64,000 bases of DNA from Macrotrachela quadricornifera (GCA_022393335.1 JAJEKB010025181.1:1-64000), one strand, 5' to 3'. Counted from the first letter of the stretch, positions 1 to 12,718 are shown. Numbers and translations are program-made. The notes: generated from the sequence alone by a model not told the origin.

Positions 1-559
1 GCCCATGTTTCAATACATAAAAAATATTAATGTGTTCGAAAAAAAAATACTTTTATTCAAAGGATTAACAATAATGACTAATGATTTTATGAAAGTATTG
101 CTCGTGCTTGTGTAAATAGCCAAAATGCAAATTGCCTGAATCATGATATATATATATATTTCATCATTTATAAAAAAAGAAAATTCGTTACATACTTAAC
201 CTCTACTGACAAATACTTGCGTCTTTCTTTTAAGTCGACATTTATTAGAATGATGAATATTAAAATAGTACAGAAAGAAGAACAAAAAAATGAAAACATC
301 AATAGAAAGAATCCGTTCTTTTTCTTTCTTTCTTTTAATTATATAATATTCTTTAAATTGTATTCTATGCTTAAGAGAATATTGAATGGATAACAAGTGA
401 TTTTTTTTCCCATTGATTATGTGAACATAAAGAATAGATTTATGATTGTGTCAACTGTAAATATCACGATATATATATATATACATCCATAAATTTAGAC
501 ATTATCAAAACGAATGTTTTATTTATCTTAATTATAAAACAGAAAAAAAAAAAAGTAAA
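1..559. other. non-coding start of window
   Basis: AT-rich sequence with short TA runs and poly-purine tracts. No open frame here has family-like content or splice-site continuity. It may include the 3' flank of the gene that ends at 560. I see nothing else in it. Confidence 0.5.
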
Positions 560-1536
560 TTAGAGATGTTTTGAAACGATCATTTTCGTAACAAATTCAC
601 CAATGGGATTTTCATATGTTATTTGTTCCTCATCACTTGTCGTTCCAAAATAATACTAAAATAGAAAAGACAAACAAATTTAAATATCTGTTTTTTTTCC
701 TCCTCCTACTTCCTTACCCTTCGAATATTATCAAAATTTTTAGTCATACATTGTTGCATTTGTTCATTAGTCATTTTAGTTACATTTTCAATTTGACTAA
801 TATTTTTAAATAATTCTTCACTTTCGGATTGATCATGAATTGAAATAACAACTATATATGGTTTACCATAACCACCAAATGTACGTAATGCATCACCAAC
901 CTAAAAATTAAATAAATTTTATATTAAACAAAAACAAAAATATTTTTTTTTAAATTTTTTAATCAATAAGTTTCATACCGATCTTGAATTTGATAAACGA
1001 TGTGGTACTTCAATACAAAAATCTCTTGATGAATTTTGTTCAATAGCACTATGAACAGCTGAAAATACTTGAAACATATCTGCAATCTAAATAAGATAAA
1101 ATAATATCTTTTTTTTTTTGATCAATTAAATATCTATTTATTTTTATACCATTTCAAGATTTAAAAATGATACTTTTTGTTTATCATAATTGAATTGCAT
1201 TAATTTTGATCGACTATCCTTTACATTTGAAAAATCAAATGCTTGATAAGAAATCTTTGGTAGATTTTCATTCAATGAATTAATAAATTTTTCAATATGA
1301 TCATTAAATTCATTCGTCATCTATAAACATATACAAAAACAAAATACAATAAATATCATTCTCTTTTTTATTTTTTTTTAAATAGAATTAAACAAAATTT
1401 TCTATGACATTATATTAATTAAAAATTTTATCAGTTGTATAGGAAACTACTGAGAGTATATGTTTACTTCTGATACATTGAAATCAGACTTGTTCATTAG
1501 AGCATCTATAGGACCAGCACTTATAATCTGAATCAT
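560..1536 (-). CDS. hypothetical protein, 208 aa, five exons
   Basis: I do not recognise this protein. Five exons on the minus strand (1536-1468, 1320-1150, 1086-979, 900-718, 655-560) join in phase through GT..AG introns of 62-147 nt to give 208 codons plus stop. The start is the first in-frame ATG (MIQIISAGPIDALMNKSDF). The exon at 1320 also begins with ATG directly after a splice acceptor, so a shorter start is possible. The product looks globular and soluble, with no signal peptide or membrane segment. The most conserved-looking stretch is FGGYGKPYIVVISIHD in exon 4. The exon model is well supported; the function is unknown. Confidence 0.7.
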
Positions 1537-3307
1537 GGAGTAATCATTTTTTTATGTTATGATGTATATGAACTTTTAAATTTCATGAAAAGATAGGTCA
1601 TGAGATTGTAAAATTTTTTTATTATCTTATTAGTAATATAGGTTGTTCTACATTTAGAAGTATTACTGTTTCTGATCGAAGAATGAAATTGTTTCTATCG
1701 TCATTTATTTTAAAAAGACTTGGATTCAATCACTAATTTTTTTGAGAACACCTAACACCGATGATCAATTCACTTTAGATGGAACTGACGTCATAAAACA
1801 TCTCATTTTTGCTCTTTCAAATCATGTTACGAAACCATACATTATCTAAAAAAGAACTGATCATTGTATCTAGTTATCAAAAAATAACTTGCTTATAGAG
1901 CTGAAAGCTGACATAGATTTATACATATTCTCTTTTTTGATAATATATTTTCTGCTATCATTTTCCTTTGATTCCTTCTGTACTAGTATTTTTTTGGAAT
2001 AAAGGGAATCCACGATTTGATAATCTGAATTTCAAAAATTCGCTTTTTCAATCAGTGAAATATCGTATGAATGTCTCTGATTAAAATCAATCTATTCTTA
2101 CGCAATAAATTTATTCATATTAATATTTATATCTAATTGAATCAATTTTAATTATTGTTGAATATGTAAATCAGTTGTAAGAGATCATTAAATGTACAAG
2201 TTAATCAAACAAATAAATTGTTATTAATAAATAAATAAATATACATTTTCGTCATATTACAATTAATTATAATAAATTCTTGATTATAATTATAACAAAA
2301 TATTGTTCCTTTTAACTTCGTATGATCGAATAATATTATAAGAATATATCATTCATAAAATAATAAACATTTTTTAGTTGATATATTAATAATATCTATT
2401 TTCACATGTTTATAATCAAGTATAAGACGACGAAATGATTCTCGTCTATGTGATAATATAGATGAAGAATTTGAATTTTCAGGTTTAATTATTAATGAAC
2501 TAATACAAGAAAATTCTACTTCATGTAAAATATCTACTACAATTAATTACGACGAGTATAATGTAATAACTACGAAAAATAAAGAACAAAAAAATCGATT
2601 TCAAATTAAGTATAAGATATGATAGACTTAAATGCTCTACGTAATTAGAGATATTATTCGATTCAAACTCCTTTGCTTGTACTTAGTGTAAAGTAAAAGA
2701 TGAATTTTTCTACTAACTTCGTCTGATTGAGCTGAGATTTTTATCATAGATACTTGAAATTATTCTTTAGACATACAATCAACCATTTTGTTTTTGACAT
2801 TGGTATATAAATTTATAGGATTCTGAAAGCCAACACTTTAAGTATCAGTCCGAATCTTCAAGTATTTGTCTCATAAAAAGACATTTAACAGGGCCTGTAA
2901 TGTATCAGGATACGGTTTGTAAAAAGTCTAAAAAATCATCTCTAAATTGGGCTTTCCGCACATGTCTCTTTGTTGCAGATATTCTCTCTTTAATAGAAAT
3001 GTCAGTCTAATCGGTTGTATTGCATGACTGAACATTATACAATAAATTCTTAACAACAAAAATCGAATATAAATTACATATCTAAAAATAAGAAATACTA
3101 ATTCATAAAACGTTATTTTATGTTTAAATATATGGTTTGTTTTTATTTAAAAAATAACTAGGATCAAATAAACGGATGACAGAAGGAGAAAAAGAAAAAA
3201 AAACTTCGATAATGGTCATTGTCCTATGAATAAAGAAAGGATTTTCATTGTTGTTTTATTTTTTGCTACTAACTAAGTTTCTTTAATTTTTGGTTTTGTT
3301 AGATGGA
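1537..3307. other. intergenic region, no gene seen
   Basis: About 1.8 kb of AT-rich DNA between the 5' end of the hypothetical gene and the 3' end of the ATP synthase g gene. Open frames are short and show no splice-linked coding pattern. I found no long repeat in it by eye. Confidence 0.5.
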
Positions 3308-3786
3308 TTACATGAAATATTTATATGGAGCTGGGATGCCTTCACTTCTTCCAGGTCGATAACCAATAATACTACCACGACCAATACATTCACCAATATA
3401 AAACCAAAACATTACTTCAACACCAACAAGTGTATTTAAAGCAAATTGCTAAAATTTGAAAAGATTTAAATAGAAATTTATTTTAATAAAAAAAAAATAA
3501 AATATACTTTAACAGTTAATTGACGCCAAGCACCTGTTGAAGCTGATTTAACTATTTGTTGAATACCTTTTTGAACTTGATCAAATTCATTTGGCATAGG
3601 TGGACGTAATTCAACACGAGCAAAATACCAAAAACGAGATAATTTTGATTGTCCATAACGTGCCACAGCTAAATATTGATTAATTATAATATATTAAACA
3701 ATATAAATAATTTCAAAAAAGATTGAAAACTTACGAAGGGCAAGTTTAGGCACAAGAGCTGTGACACGATTGACAATAGCAGCCAT
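3308..3786 (-). CDS. ATP5MG: mitochondrial ATP synthase subunit g
   Basis: Subunit g is a small inner-membrane subunit of the F1Fo ATP synthase Fo sector, involved in dimerisation of the complex. Three exons (3786-3735, 3668-3508, 3448-3308) join to 117 codons plus stop. Family hallmarks are visible: SKLSRFWYFARVELRPP near residue 25, a TGAWRQLTVK stretch, and the C-terminal membrane segment EVMFWFYIGECIGRGSIIGY. The protein is longer than the roughly 100-residue animal form because it continues for about 17 residues (RPGRSEGIPAPYKYFM) past the usual end after IIGY. The N-terminus (MAAIVNRVTALVPKLAL) is basic and hydrophobic, as expected for mitochondrial import. It is head-to-head with the PhyH gene, start codons 539 bp apart. 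Confidence 0.9.
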
Positions 3787-4325
3787 CTGTAATAAAAATC
3801 AAAAAATTATAAAAAGATTTATTAAGAAAAATTGAGTAAAAATAACAAACAATTGGTTATAAGAAAAAAACTGGATCGAATAGAATGAAAGACCATTTGT
3901 AATGTATAGTTGACTCCTATATTTTATAAGAATCGATCAGATGTCGCAATTATATGACAAATTTTTCTAAGCCAATATGACCTATTTCTAAATTAATTGA
4001 TACAACTATCTTTTTTTATTATCTAAAGATATTTATAAATTTCACCAATAGTAGTGAATTGTTTTCATAAGCAGTTTTTTAACAATCGGTGAATATTTTT
4101 TAGTCAAACTGTTGCGAAATACTTTATTCTATTTCCGTTCTTTTACAAATTAATATGTTATGAATCATAAAAAAATAGTATAAAAACAGTTTTTTTTTTT
4201 GACACGTAAAAAAAATATAGACGTGGAAGGTACGTTAAATATATTCGTCATATTCTTATCTTTATTGAAGTAAGTAGTTTATTTATATTGAGAATAATAT
4301 AGAATACAATTCAGTACATTTTATT
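3787..4325. promoter_or_regulatory. shared upstream region of divergent genes
   Basis: About 540 bp separating the start codons of ATP synthase g (minus) and the PhyH-family gene (plus). It must hold both 5' UTRs and both promoters. It is AT-rich with T-runs; I cannot point to a defined promoter element. The promoter role is inferred from position only. Confidence 0.4.
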
Positions 4326-5595
4326 ATGGGTCAAGAAATTTCTATACCATCATCAAAACCAATGAATACATCAATACTTGAGAATGACAATGAAAAAAGT
4401 GTGGAGTATGATGTAACAACTCCTCGATTTTCTGTTTATAATACAGAAGAACTTCAACAAGGTATTGATTATTTCAATGAACATGGTTATGCTATATTTA
4501 GTAATATACTTTCAAATGATGAAATTAATCATGGTGTGGATTTATTATGGAAACATCTTGAAAGTTTAAAACATCCATACCATATTCAACGTAATAATCC
4601 TCAAACATGGGAAAAATGGTAGATATTCATTGATTATTTTTTTGTTTTATTTTCTAATACAAAAGATTAAAGATTTAAATTTTCTAAACTATAGGCCAGG
4701 TTCATCTCATATTGGTTTATTGAATAATCTTGGTATTGGTCAATCAGAATATATGTGGTTCATTCGAGGAAATCCTAATATAAAAAAAGTTTTTTCTCAT
4801 ATTTGGAATTCTAATGAATTATTTGTTTCATTTGATGGTGCTGGTTGTTTTCGTGATTGGCATTTAAATATAAAATGGAAAACAAACGGTGGATGGTATC
4901 ATTGCGATCAAGTAAAATAATTTTTTTTTAATATTATTTTATTAAATATTTTATTTTAAGAATCCATTTAAAAAACCTAATCGATGTTCAATTCAAGGTC
5001 TTGTTGCTTTAACTGATAATGATGAATCTACTGGTGGTCTTGTTGTTATACCTGATTCATTTAAACATTTTAATGAATTACAATCAGTAAGTAGTAAACA
5101 ACGTCTTTGGGGTAATTATATTCGTGTTCCATATGGATATCCATTACTTGAAAAATTACGTCCACGTTTAATTAAATGTCAAGCAGGTGATCTTATTGTA
5201 TGGGATTCTCGTACTATTCATTGTAATACACCAGCACTTGTTTATAAAGATAAAACTGATCAATCAGAATTATTACGTATTGTTGCTTATATATGTATGA
5301 GTCCATTATCAATGTTTGTACCTGATATGGATGAATATAAAGATATAGAACAATTTCGACAATTAAGAGAACAATATGTTCGAGATAGAATTACCTGTAC
5401 ACATTGGCCATTAGAACTTATTGGTGTTGGTATGTATTAGTTAAAAATTTTTATAGAAAGAAAAAAAATCTTTATATTATAGATGAAGGAATAAATGATG
5501 GAAAAATGCCACTTAAACTTAATGCATTCCAACATTCTCTTATTATTGGTACACATGTAGAACCTGAAAATGATATAAAAGAAACTGTTTTTTAA
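4326..5595 (+). CDS. PhyH-family Fe(II)/2-oxoglutarate dioxygenase
   Basis: Member of the phytanoyl-CoA dioxygenase (PhyH) family: non-heme iron enzymes that hydroxylate a substrate using 2-oxoglutarate and O2. Four exons (4326-4618, 4695-4911, 4961-5429, 5483-5595) join to 363 codons plus stop. The metal site is readable: H167 and D169 in WYHCDQ, and the distal His H257 in DSRTIHCNTP. R276 (LLRIVAY) is a good candidate for the 2-oxoglutarate-binding Arg. The N-terminus (MGQEISIPSSKP) begins MG and could be N-myristoylated, which is inference. There is no evident peroxisomal PTS1 signal (ends IKETVF). The substrate cannot be told from sequence; many animal, algal and bacterial PhyH paralogs act on unrelated substrates. 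All introns are under 80 nt. Confidence 0.88.
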
Positions 5596-5709
5596 TTTAT
5601 TATACTTATGTCAATAAAGAAAAATAAAATTATTTAAAATAAAAACAAAAATAAAAAAAAAAAAGAAAGATGAAAAATATTCGCATCTCTTTTTATTTGT
5701 TCATTAAAA
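5596..5709. terminator. short convergent 3' region with poly(A) signal
   Basis: Only 114 bp separate the stop codons of two convergent genes. A canonical AATAAA lies at 5613-5618 on the plus strand, 18 bp after the PhyH stop. The 3' UTRs of the two genes must be very short or overlap. Confidence 0.5.
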
Positions 5710-7655
5710 TTAAGTATCAACAACTGTTTCATATACATGTGTTCCATGAGTCATAATACTATCACGAGGAGCAGCAGGTGCTGATGGTGCATTATAAGCT
5801 GATCGAGAACCAACAGATTCTGATGGTGCTGTATAAAGTGGTGGTGCAATTTCATCATTAGGTTGCATTGGAGGAAAAAATGATTTTTGAAGAGCATAAC
5901 GTGATGATTTTGATGTTTTACTTGTTGCTATTGAAACATGTGTTGCATCATCTGATGATGGTCTATATTTTTCTTCTGGCTTTGATAAAGTATTTCCCAT
6001 TGAATTTTTTTGACGATATCGATAAATACAAAAAATTGTTGTGCCAAGAATAATAATAGCTGCAATAAGACCACATACAGCACCAATAATAGCACCAATA
6101 TTCATTCCATCTTCTTTTGGTACGTATGTTGTTGGTGGACGTGTTGTTTGATTTAACCATGAATGTTTTTGAAAAAATTCATATAAATAACTTCTGTTAA
6201 ATAAAAAGATATTGTTACCAAATGTTATTGTCCTACCTGGACATCCATTTTCAACTGAAATTAAGTCACATTTATTTGTTTTATCAGCCCATCGTTCACA
6301 ATCATTATTTGTATTATTTGGAGGACAATAAACACCTTCTGATGATCTTTGATTAATAGCTTTTATATAAGTATCAGCACATTCATCCCAAGATTGTGTA
6401 TTATTTTTAGGAGAATCTAGTATTACAATTGGTGGTTTTGGAATAGGTTGAATATTAATACCAACAAAAGCACATATATCTTCTTTTTCCAAATTAAATG
6501 GACCTTCTAACACAACTCGTTCTAGAGGATCAAATATATTAAAAAGTTTTGATGGAAATATTTCTAAATTGGAAATATTTTTAATTGTTAATTCTCGAAT
6601 ACGTGGTCTATTAATGTCTTTCCAATCACTAAAATCATCGTCATCATATGTACCAAGTTGAAGATATAAACTTATAGATTGTTCTGGCTTTTTAAATGCT
6701 TTTAAACAAGATGAAGTAAGTTTCGGTTCAATAAGAGTTGCACTTATCAGTGTTCCAAAATTATCAAATGCAACTGCTTCATATGGTAATACTAAATTTA
6801 ATGGATTATTATTTTTCATTGTTATTGATATATTATTTTTAACATTAGAATATAAAAATCGTGCTGTTCGATTATATTCACATTCTTCAATGTAATATTC
6901 TTTTAAATTACTAATATTATAAAGAATTTGATCAAATAAACGAAGATTTTTTAATGTTAATTGATTAATATTCATAGATGAAGGCATTTGAGATGAATCA
7001 ACAGCAAGTAAATGATTATTACCAATAATAGTTATACTAGAAATATTTTTTAATCCACGAATAAGATTAGGAAAATTTAAAGTCTAAAATAAAAAAATAA
7101 TAATAGAAAAAAAAATCGAATTAATTAATAGAATTTTCTTACTCCAGGATTTGCTACACTACTGTTAAATTTAACTTCATAATAAGCAAAATCCATTATT
7201 GATGTACTTGAAATTTCAAATATTTTAAAATCATTTATATTAGAAATTATTTGTATTACATTAATACTTAATGTACTAGTTAATGCTCTAACATTACTTG
7301 ATGGTAAAAATAATGGTAATAATATTTGATTTGATGAGAGTCGAATTTGTATTTCAATACGAGTAGCATTTGTAAGTATATTGAATATTTGAAGTATATG
7401 ATTATCATTTTCATCCAAAGGTTTTATAACAATTGGATATGTTGATGATGTTATTAAATTTAAAGTAACATTTCCATTATAAATAATATTGATTGAATTA
7501 TATTCATATGAACTACAAAGATTTGTATCCACAGAAGATGCAATATTTGTAGTAGTACATGTTAAAATATTACCATTTGGAGAACATGGACATGTTTGAC
7601 CATTGACTGATAAAATGAATATAATAAAAGTTATTAAAATTTTATAGAGTAACAT
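5710..7655 (-). CDS. single-pass membrane protein with LRR-like Cys-rich ectodomain
   Basis: Two exons (7655-7143 and 7083-5710) join in phase 0 to 628 codons plus stop. Residues 1-20 (MLLYKILITFIIFILSVNGQ) are a signal peptide. They are followed by CPCSPNGNILTCTTTNI, which resembles an LRR N-terminal cap. The ectodomain has degenerate leucine-rich spacing (NLRLFDQILYNISNLKEY and similar), many N-glycosylation sequons and a Cys-rich region before the membrane (CADTYIKA..CPPNNTNNDCERW..CDLIS..CPG). A clear membrane helix lies at about residues 500-524 (AIIGAVCGLIAAIIILGTTI), then a basic stop (YRYRQK) and a roughly 100-residue Ser/Pro/Ala-rich cytoplasmic tail. It is probably a surface or adhesion protein. 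I cannot name an ortholog. Confidence 0.75.
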
Positions 7656-8216
7656 TCTTTTAATGTTCTCTTGCTTGAATATATTTTATAAATGTATGAT
7701 GAAAAAAAAAATTATTCTTTCACATAAATATACTTATTTTTGTCGTTGTTAATATTCTGTTTTCTTTTTCTTAGTGATTTAAGTGCCGATACTATTTACT
7801 TTATGAGAAAAGAAACGAAAGACAATCGCCTACTGTTTTTTCAACGAATTTTTCTCGTTTCTTTTTCGCATAACGCGTATGGACAAAACAAAATTTGTTT
7901 TTTTCTTTTTGTTATTTAGTCATTTAAGAATTAAGTATACAGAAATAATCGATTGGCCTGAAAAAAAAAATCATGACAAAAATTAAAAGATGTAAGATGG
8001 CTGTACAAGTGAGAGCGCATAAAAAAATGTCAGTATTTTTTCATGTCTAACCAAATAACCTTTTATAAGAGTTTCGCAAATTTGTGTATTTATTAATCAT
8101 ATGAATTATATATTCAAAAAAAAAAAAGAAGAAAGAAAAAGAAAATTCACCGGTATCAGAAGAAAGAGAAAAAGAAAAATATTGACATGCATAAAAAGAA
8201 GAAGACAAATGAGAAT
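7656..8216. other. intergenic region, no gene seen
   Basis: About 560 bp between the start of the LRR-like membrane protein gene and the 3' end of the next minus-strand gene. It is AT-rich with purine tracts and should hold the promoter of the former. No conserved element recognised. Confidence 0.4.
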
Positions 8217-8559
8217 TTACAATGATGTTAATGGTGATTGTTCATCTGATTCAATCATTGTTTTAGATGATTCCTCATCATCAGCAGATACATATATACT
8301 TGTAATCATTGGTAAATCACCTTGTGTTGTTTCACTCTCACTTGTACTTTGTGTAGAATATTTTGGATAATTTTTTAAACTTCGTCGAAATATTGGATTT
8401 GTTGATATTGAATAATTACGTGATGGAGGAGTTGAAAATCGATATTCACTATTCATTGTTGCATATTCTGATATACGTCGTTCTTGATCATTACTACGAT
8501 ATTTTGGAGGTAAAAGTGAAAGTGTATTTGAATGTGGTCGAATATGCTGTTGTTGTTGT

Positions 8560-8597
<38 letters not shown>

Positions 8598-11500
8598 TTG
8601 TTGATTATGATGATGATGATGAGTACGTTTTAATTTTGATTTCATTTTTATTTTCCATGGTGTAAATGCTCCATGTACATCATTTTCAGATTGTGTCTTT
8701 TCTTTAGTACGAGTCATATATATATTTTCTTGACTTTCACGATGTAAAGCTAATAAACTTCGACGAACTGTATTTGATATAAGTCGAGGATCAAGTAATT
8801 GTTCATCAGAATTTTCTGAATTTTTTTGTGGAGTTTGTGGAACAGATAATGTTATATTACCATCAGAATAACGATTCGATCGAAGACTATTTGTTGGTAC
8901 ACATAAATGTTGTGTTGAACAGCTTGTTTCATATATCTGTGAACCATTCCAAGATAAACGTGCACTATTTGGTGTAGAAGTATTTGGAACAGTAAGACCT
9001 GTTGATAAACGACCGATTCCTATATAAAAAGAAAAAACCGTTCCTTGTAAATAAAATATTTATATGTGCCAAAAGAAGAAGAGCAATAGATAATAGAAAT
9101 AAATTCAAAATAGATTGAAAGGTTACAATACTTTTATTTAATTCTTTTTCTTACTTATGAAAAATGAATTTCAGATTAGGTACACTGAAATCTTATAAAA
9201 ACTTCAGGATATATTCGAGTTGTAATGAAGAGACTACGATGAAATTTTCAGCCTTATAATAAAATGCTTGAGGAATATATTCATCAAACAGAAATCAAAA
9301 ATAGCTCATTTGACAAGCAAAAATTCTGTGCGGATCTTTAGTTTTTATATTGAAGTTCTTTTTGTGTTTGAAGAACATGTCAGGATGTAAGACATGACAG
9401 AATCCTTCCTTTAAAATTCTTACTTTACTATATAGAAAAAAAAGGAATGATAAGCTGAAAATTTTAGAAAGCAAAAAGATCTATACACGTAAGTGTTTGT
9501 ACATGTAATCAAATCAAGTATATAGAAAAACATAAACCGACAGAAAACGAAAAAAATCATTTCCGTCTTTCAATTAGAATATAGCTTGAATTATTAAAAA
9601 ACTTTAACAAAAAAACTGGTATTAAAAAAATAAAATCATGTTATTTATAGAAAAACTGATCATAGGCTATCATCCTATGCATTTATCTTAATTTCAATGT
9701 TTATGATGATAGTACTTTTTTACCGGATTTCCGTCAAAACAACAATATTATATAGAATTTAGAATCTTTCTTCAAAAAATACACATCCTGTAAAATTCTT
9801 CTCGATCCGAAATGGTTTATCCTAACATATATCACAATAGAAAATTAACATTACACATACGTTTATCATAATATTTCTAAATAATTATAGTAGTATAAAA
9901 TAAAATTGATGTATCTATTTTAATCATATAAACTTAAGAATTTTTCGAACGTATGGAAAATTATTAACTATGATGTGAACTCGATGGAAACAATTACATT
10001 GATTATTAAATAAATAAATTTTAAAGAAAATTAGCGAAACAAACGAACAATGTATAACGAAAATAGTAAATTTATATATGAATTGAAGCATAAAAAAAAA
10101 GGAAATAGAAAAAAAAAGGATAAATTATTTCCAGTAGTCAAATCAAATTTAAATTTTATCGTAATTTATTCGTGACTTAGTAGGTTACTCGGTACTAACA
10201 TGACTCTTGACAAACACGTCATAGAATATATTATTCTTAATTAAGTATGATTAAATCTATTTGTTTGAGATTTTGATAAATACTTTAAGAGTATCTCATT
10301 ATAGACGGAACAGTTAATTAAATGCTTTTAAATTTAGATTCTAATGCCTAAAGACATTAAGCTATTAATTTCTTGTTTCTTTTGTGATATTTATAGTGAA
10401 TATGGCTCGTGAAACGTTTCATTAAATATTTTAAATGGATATTTTCAATTCTTTTAAATTAATAAAGATAAAGTGTTAAATAATAACCAAACGAAATTTT
10501 GAAAAGAATAGTTTATAAATTCAGTAAAATTTATTAAAATGCTATTCTTATAATTTGATTATCATTTAATCGTGATTATAATTCATCTTTAGATATTTTA
10601 TCAATTGACTAGATCTTAGAAAAATATCCAGAATGTTATAGATCTTCTATTCTAATATCATAGCATCGTTAATAATTAAAACAATTGAATATATCTATAA
10701 TTATGATATATATACATATATGGGAGTGGTCAATCGACATGAAGCCTCATTTTGATACAGTCCTATGGTCTGGGCTATATAACCGACAATTCTAGATATC
10801 CAAAAATTGGTCCGAACAGCACCATGTTTTATCGTTACAATAATGGAGAAAATGCATCAGCTTATCGTGTGAGCCAGTAGGTTTTCTCTACTTTTATAAG
10901 GATAAAACATGGTGCTGTTCGAGTCAATCCAGGGTTATATAGGACTCTCTTTTACATGACCTCGGACAATGGTATGCTTTATCCTTACAATAGGATGATA
11001 TCAAAACGAGGCTTTATGTCAATTAGCCATTCCATATATATATATGTGTATCATTGTTTATATTCAAGATATGATTTGTTTTTTTACATATGTTTCATTT
11101 TGTTTATTGGATAGATTATAATTAAAAAGATATGTTTTGTCATCTGTTGATATAAAAATAAATTGATTCATTCTTATACGCTTAGATAATGGAAGAATCT
11201 CTACGGAAATGAAACTTTTAATTATTTTTTTTTGTTCTTCATATATAAAAAAAAGTAATTTTATAAGTATATGAAATTCTACAATTAAATGAAATATTTT
11301 CAAAATAATTATTTATGTTTTTACCTGTTCGATGAACAACTGACATACGACCATTAGATTTATTAGTATCGTTTTCCAATAAAACGAAAGAAGCTAATGA
11401 TGATGGAGGTGCTGATGGTAATTGTTGTTCTTCAATTAATTCATTATGTGTACTCAATGGGATATAAGGAGATGACATTAAGGATCCTGGTGAATTATGT

Positions 11501-12107
11501 ACAGATGTTGTTGTTAATGATAAAGGTACACTCGCAGTAAGATCTTCTCGATTAACAACAAGAGCTGCAAGTGCATGTGATGGTATTGTTGTTAAAGTTT
11601 TTGGTAAATATTCTTTAACATATTGCATAGCTTTTAATTGATCATGATTAATATGTGTATCAAGAACAGTTGAATAGCGTTTTTTCTTATATATTATTGA
11701 ATCTTGTTCACGTGCAACTATTTTAATATCACCTATATTTAACGGATCTTTTCGACTAACACAATAATGTACTTGAGTTTCAAGACGACGAAGTGATTTA
11801 TATTGATTTAAACAAAATCCAATAGCTGAAAGCCATAATGCCAAAACAAAAAAAATTAATAACACTTCACTAAACATTATCTCATGTGCCGTATTAACAA
11901 CTGAAGTCGATTCTAAAAATAAAAAATTAAATAAAACAAAAAAACAAAAAACAAAATATATATATTATTCATACTTGGACCCATAATATCATCAACACAT
12001 CGACATGTATTAGAATTTTCAACAAAAACACAACGATTATGAGTTATATTTGCTAGAGCTTGACATAATGTAATAATTGTCAGGTCGCTCATTCTTATTA
12101 AATGCAC
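8217..12107 (-). CDS. single-pass membrane protein with His/polyGln tail
   Basis: Three exons (12107-11975, 11912-11325, 9019-8217) join to 507 codons plus stop. The short N-terminal segment carries four Cys (LCQALANITHNRCVF..TCRCVDD). A membrane helix follows at about residues 60-79 (EVLLIFFVLALWLSAIGFCL). The rest is a long, probably cytoplasmic tail with a basic patch (KKKRYSTVLD), Ser/Pro-rich parts and, near residues 374-398, five His, one Asn and 19 Gln. There is no signal peptide at the first ATG. Either the protein inserts as a reverse-signal-anchor type, or an upstream exon lies in or beyond the assembly gap at 12319. The second intron is 2.3 kb, very long for this region, and contains a foldback element. 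I do not recognise the family. Confidence 0.65.
8547..8603 (-). repeat. CAG/CAA trinucleotide tract (19 Gln codons)
   Basis: Nineteen consecutive in-frame Gln codons, a mix of CAA and CAG, inside the last exon of the membrane protein. A run of CAT/CAC (His) codons precedes it on the coding strand. The mixed codons suggest it is not a recent pure-CAG expansion. Confidence 0.9.
10715..11045. mobile_element. foldback / MITE-like palindromic element in intron
   Basis: About 330 bp that fold back on themselves. The left arm (from about 10715) and the reverse complement of the right arm (ending about 11045) align along most of their length. Outer parts: AGTGGTCAATCGACATGAAG versus AATGGCTAATTGACATAAAG. 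A 21-bp perfect inverted match lies at 10813-10833 and 10901-10921. There is no coding capacity. The ends sit in TA-rich DNA, as expected for a TA-targeting element. It lies inside the 2.3-kb intron of the membrane protein gene. Confidence 0.75.
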
Positions 12108-12318
12108 TTATTATATGTTTCTTTTGTTGACAATAACACATGTTCAATAAAAAAATAAATTAAAAAAATAAAATAAATTCTTCTGTTGTTCGACTTTTAA
12201 AATTGTTGGACAACAGTAGTAAAATATTTTTAATATTATCCATAAATTTTCTTAATAAATACATATATCTAAAATAAATAGATAGATAAATGGAAAATAT
12301 TCTTCGTACTTTTTTTTT

Positions 12319-12718
12319 NNNNNNNNNNNNNNNNNNNNNNNNNNNNNNNNNNNNNNNNNNNNNNNNNNNNNNNNNNNNNNNNNNNNNNNNNNNNNNNNNN
12401 NNNNNNNNNNNNNNNNNNNNNNNNNNNNNNNNNNNNNNNNNNNNNNNNNNNNNNNNNNNNNNNNNNNNNNNNNNNNNNNNNNNNNNNNNNNNNNNNNNNN
12501 NNNNNNNNNNNNNNNNNNNNNNNNNNNNNNNNNNNNNNNNNNNNNNNNNNNNNNNNNNNNNNNNNNNNNNNNNNNNNNNNNNNNNNNNNNNNNNNNNNNN
12601 NNNNNNNNNNNNNNNNNNNNNNNNNNNNNNNNNNNNNNNNNNNNNNNNNNNNNNNNNNNNNNNNNNNNNNNNNNNNNNNNNNNNNNNNNNNNNNNNNNNN
12701 NNNNNNNNNNNNNNNNNN
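12319..12718. other. assembly gap (400 N)
   Basis: A run of exactly 400 N, an assembly gap. The flanks 12108-12318 and 12719-12969 are AT-rich, with no exon I can support. They must contain the 5' flank of the membrane protein gene and the 3' flank of the heat-shock gene. Missing upstream exons could be in the gap. Confidence 0.95.

Noticed and set aside
8101..8665. Plus-strand frames opposite the Gln tract, one encoding a Val/Ala repeat
   Set aside because: They are antisense shadows of the membrane protein exon (the Val/Ala run is the reverse of CAG/CAA).
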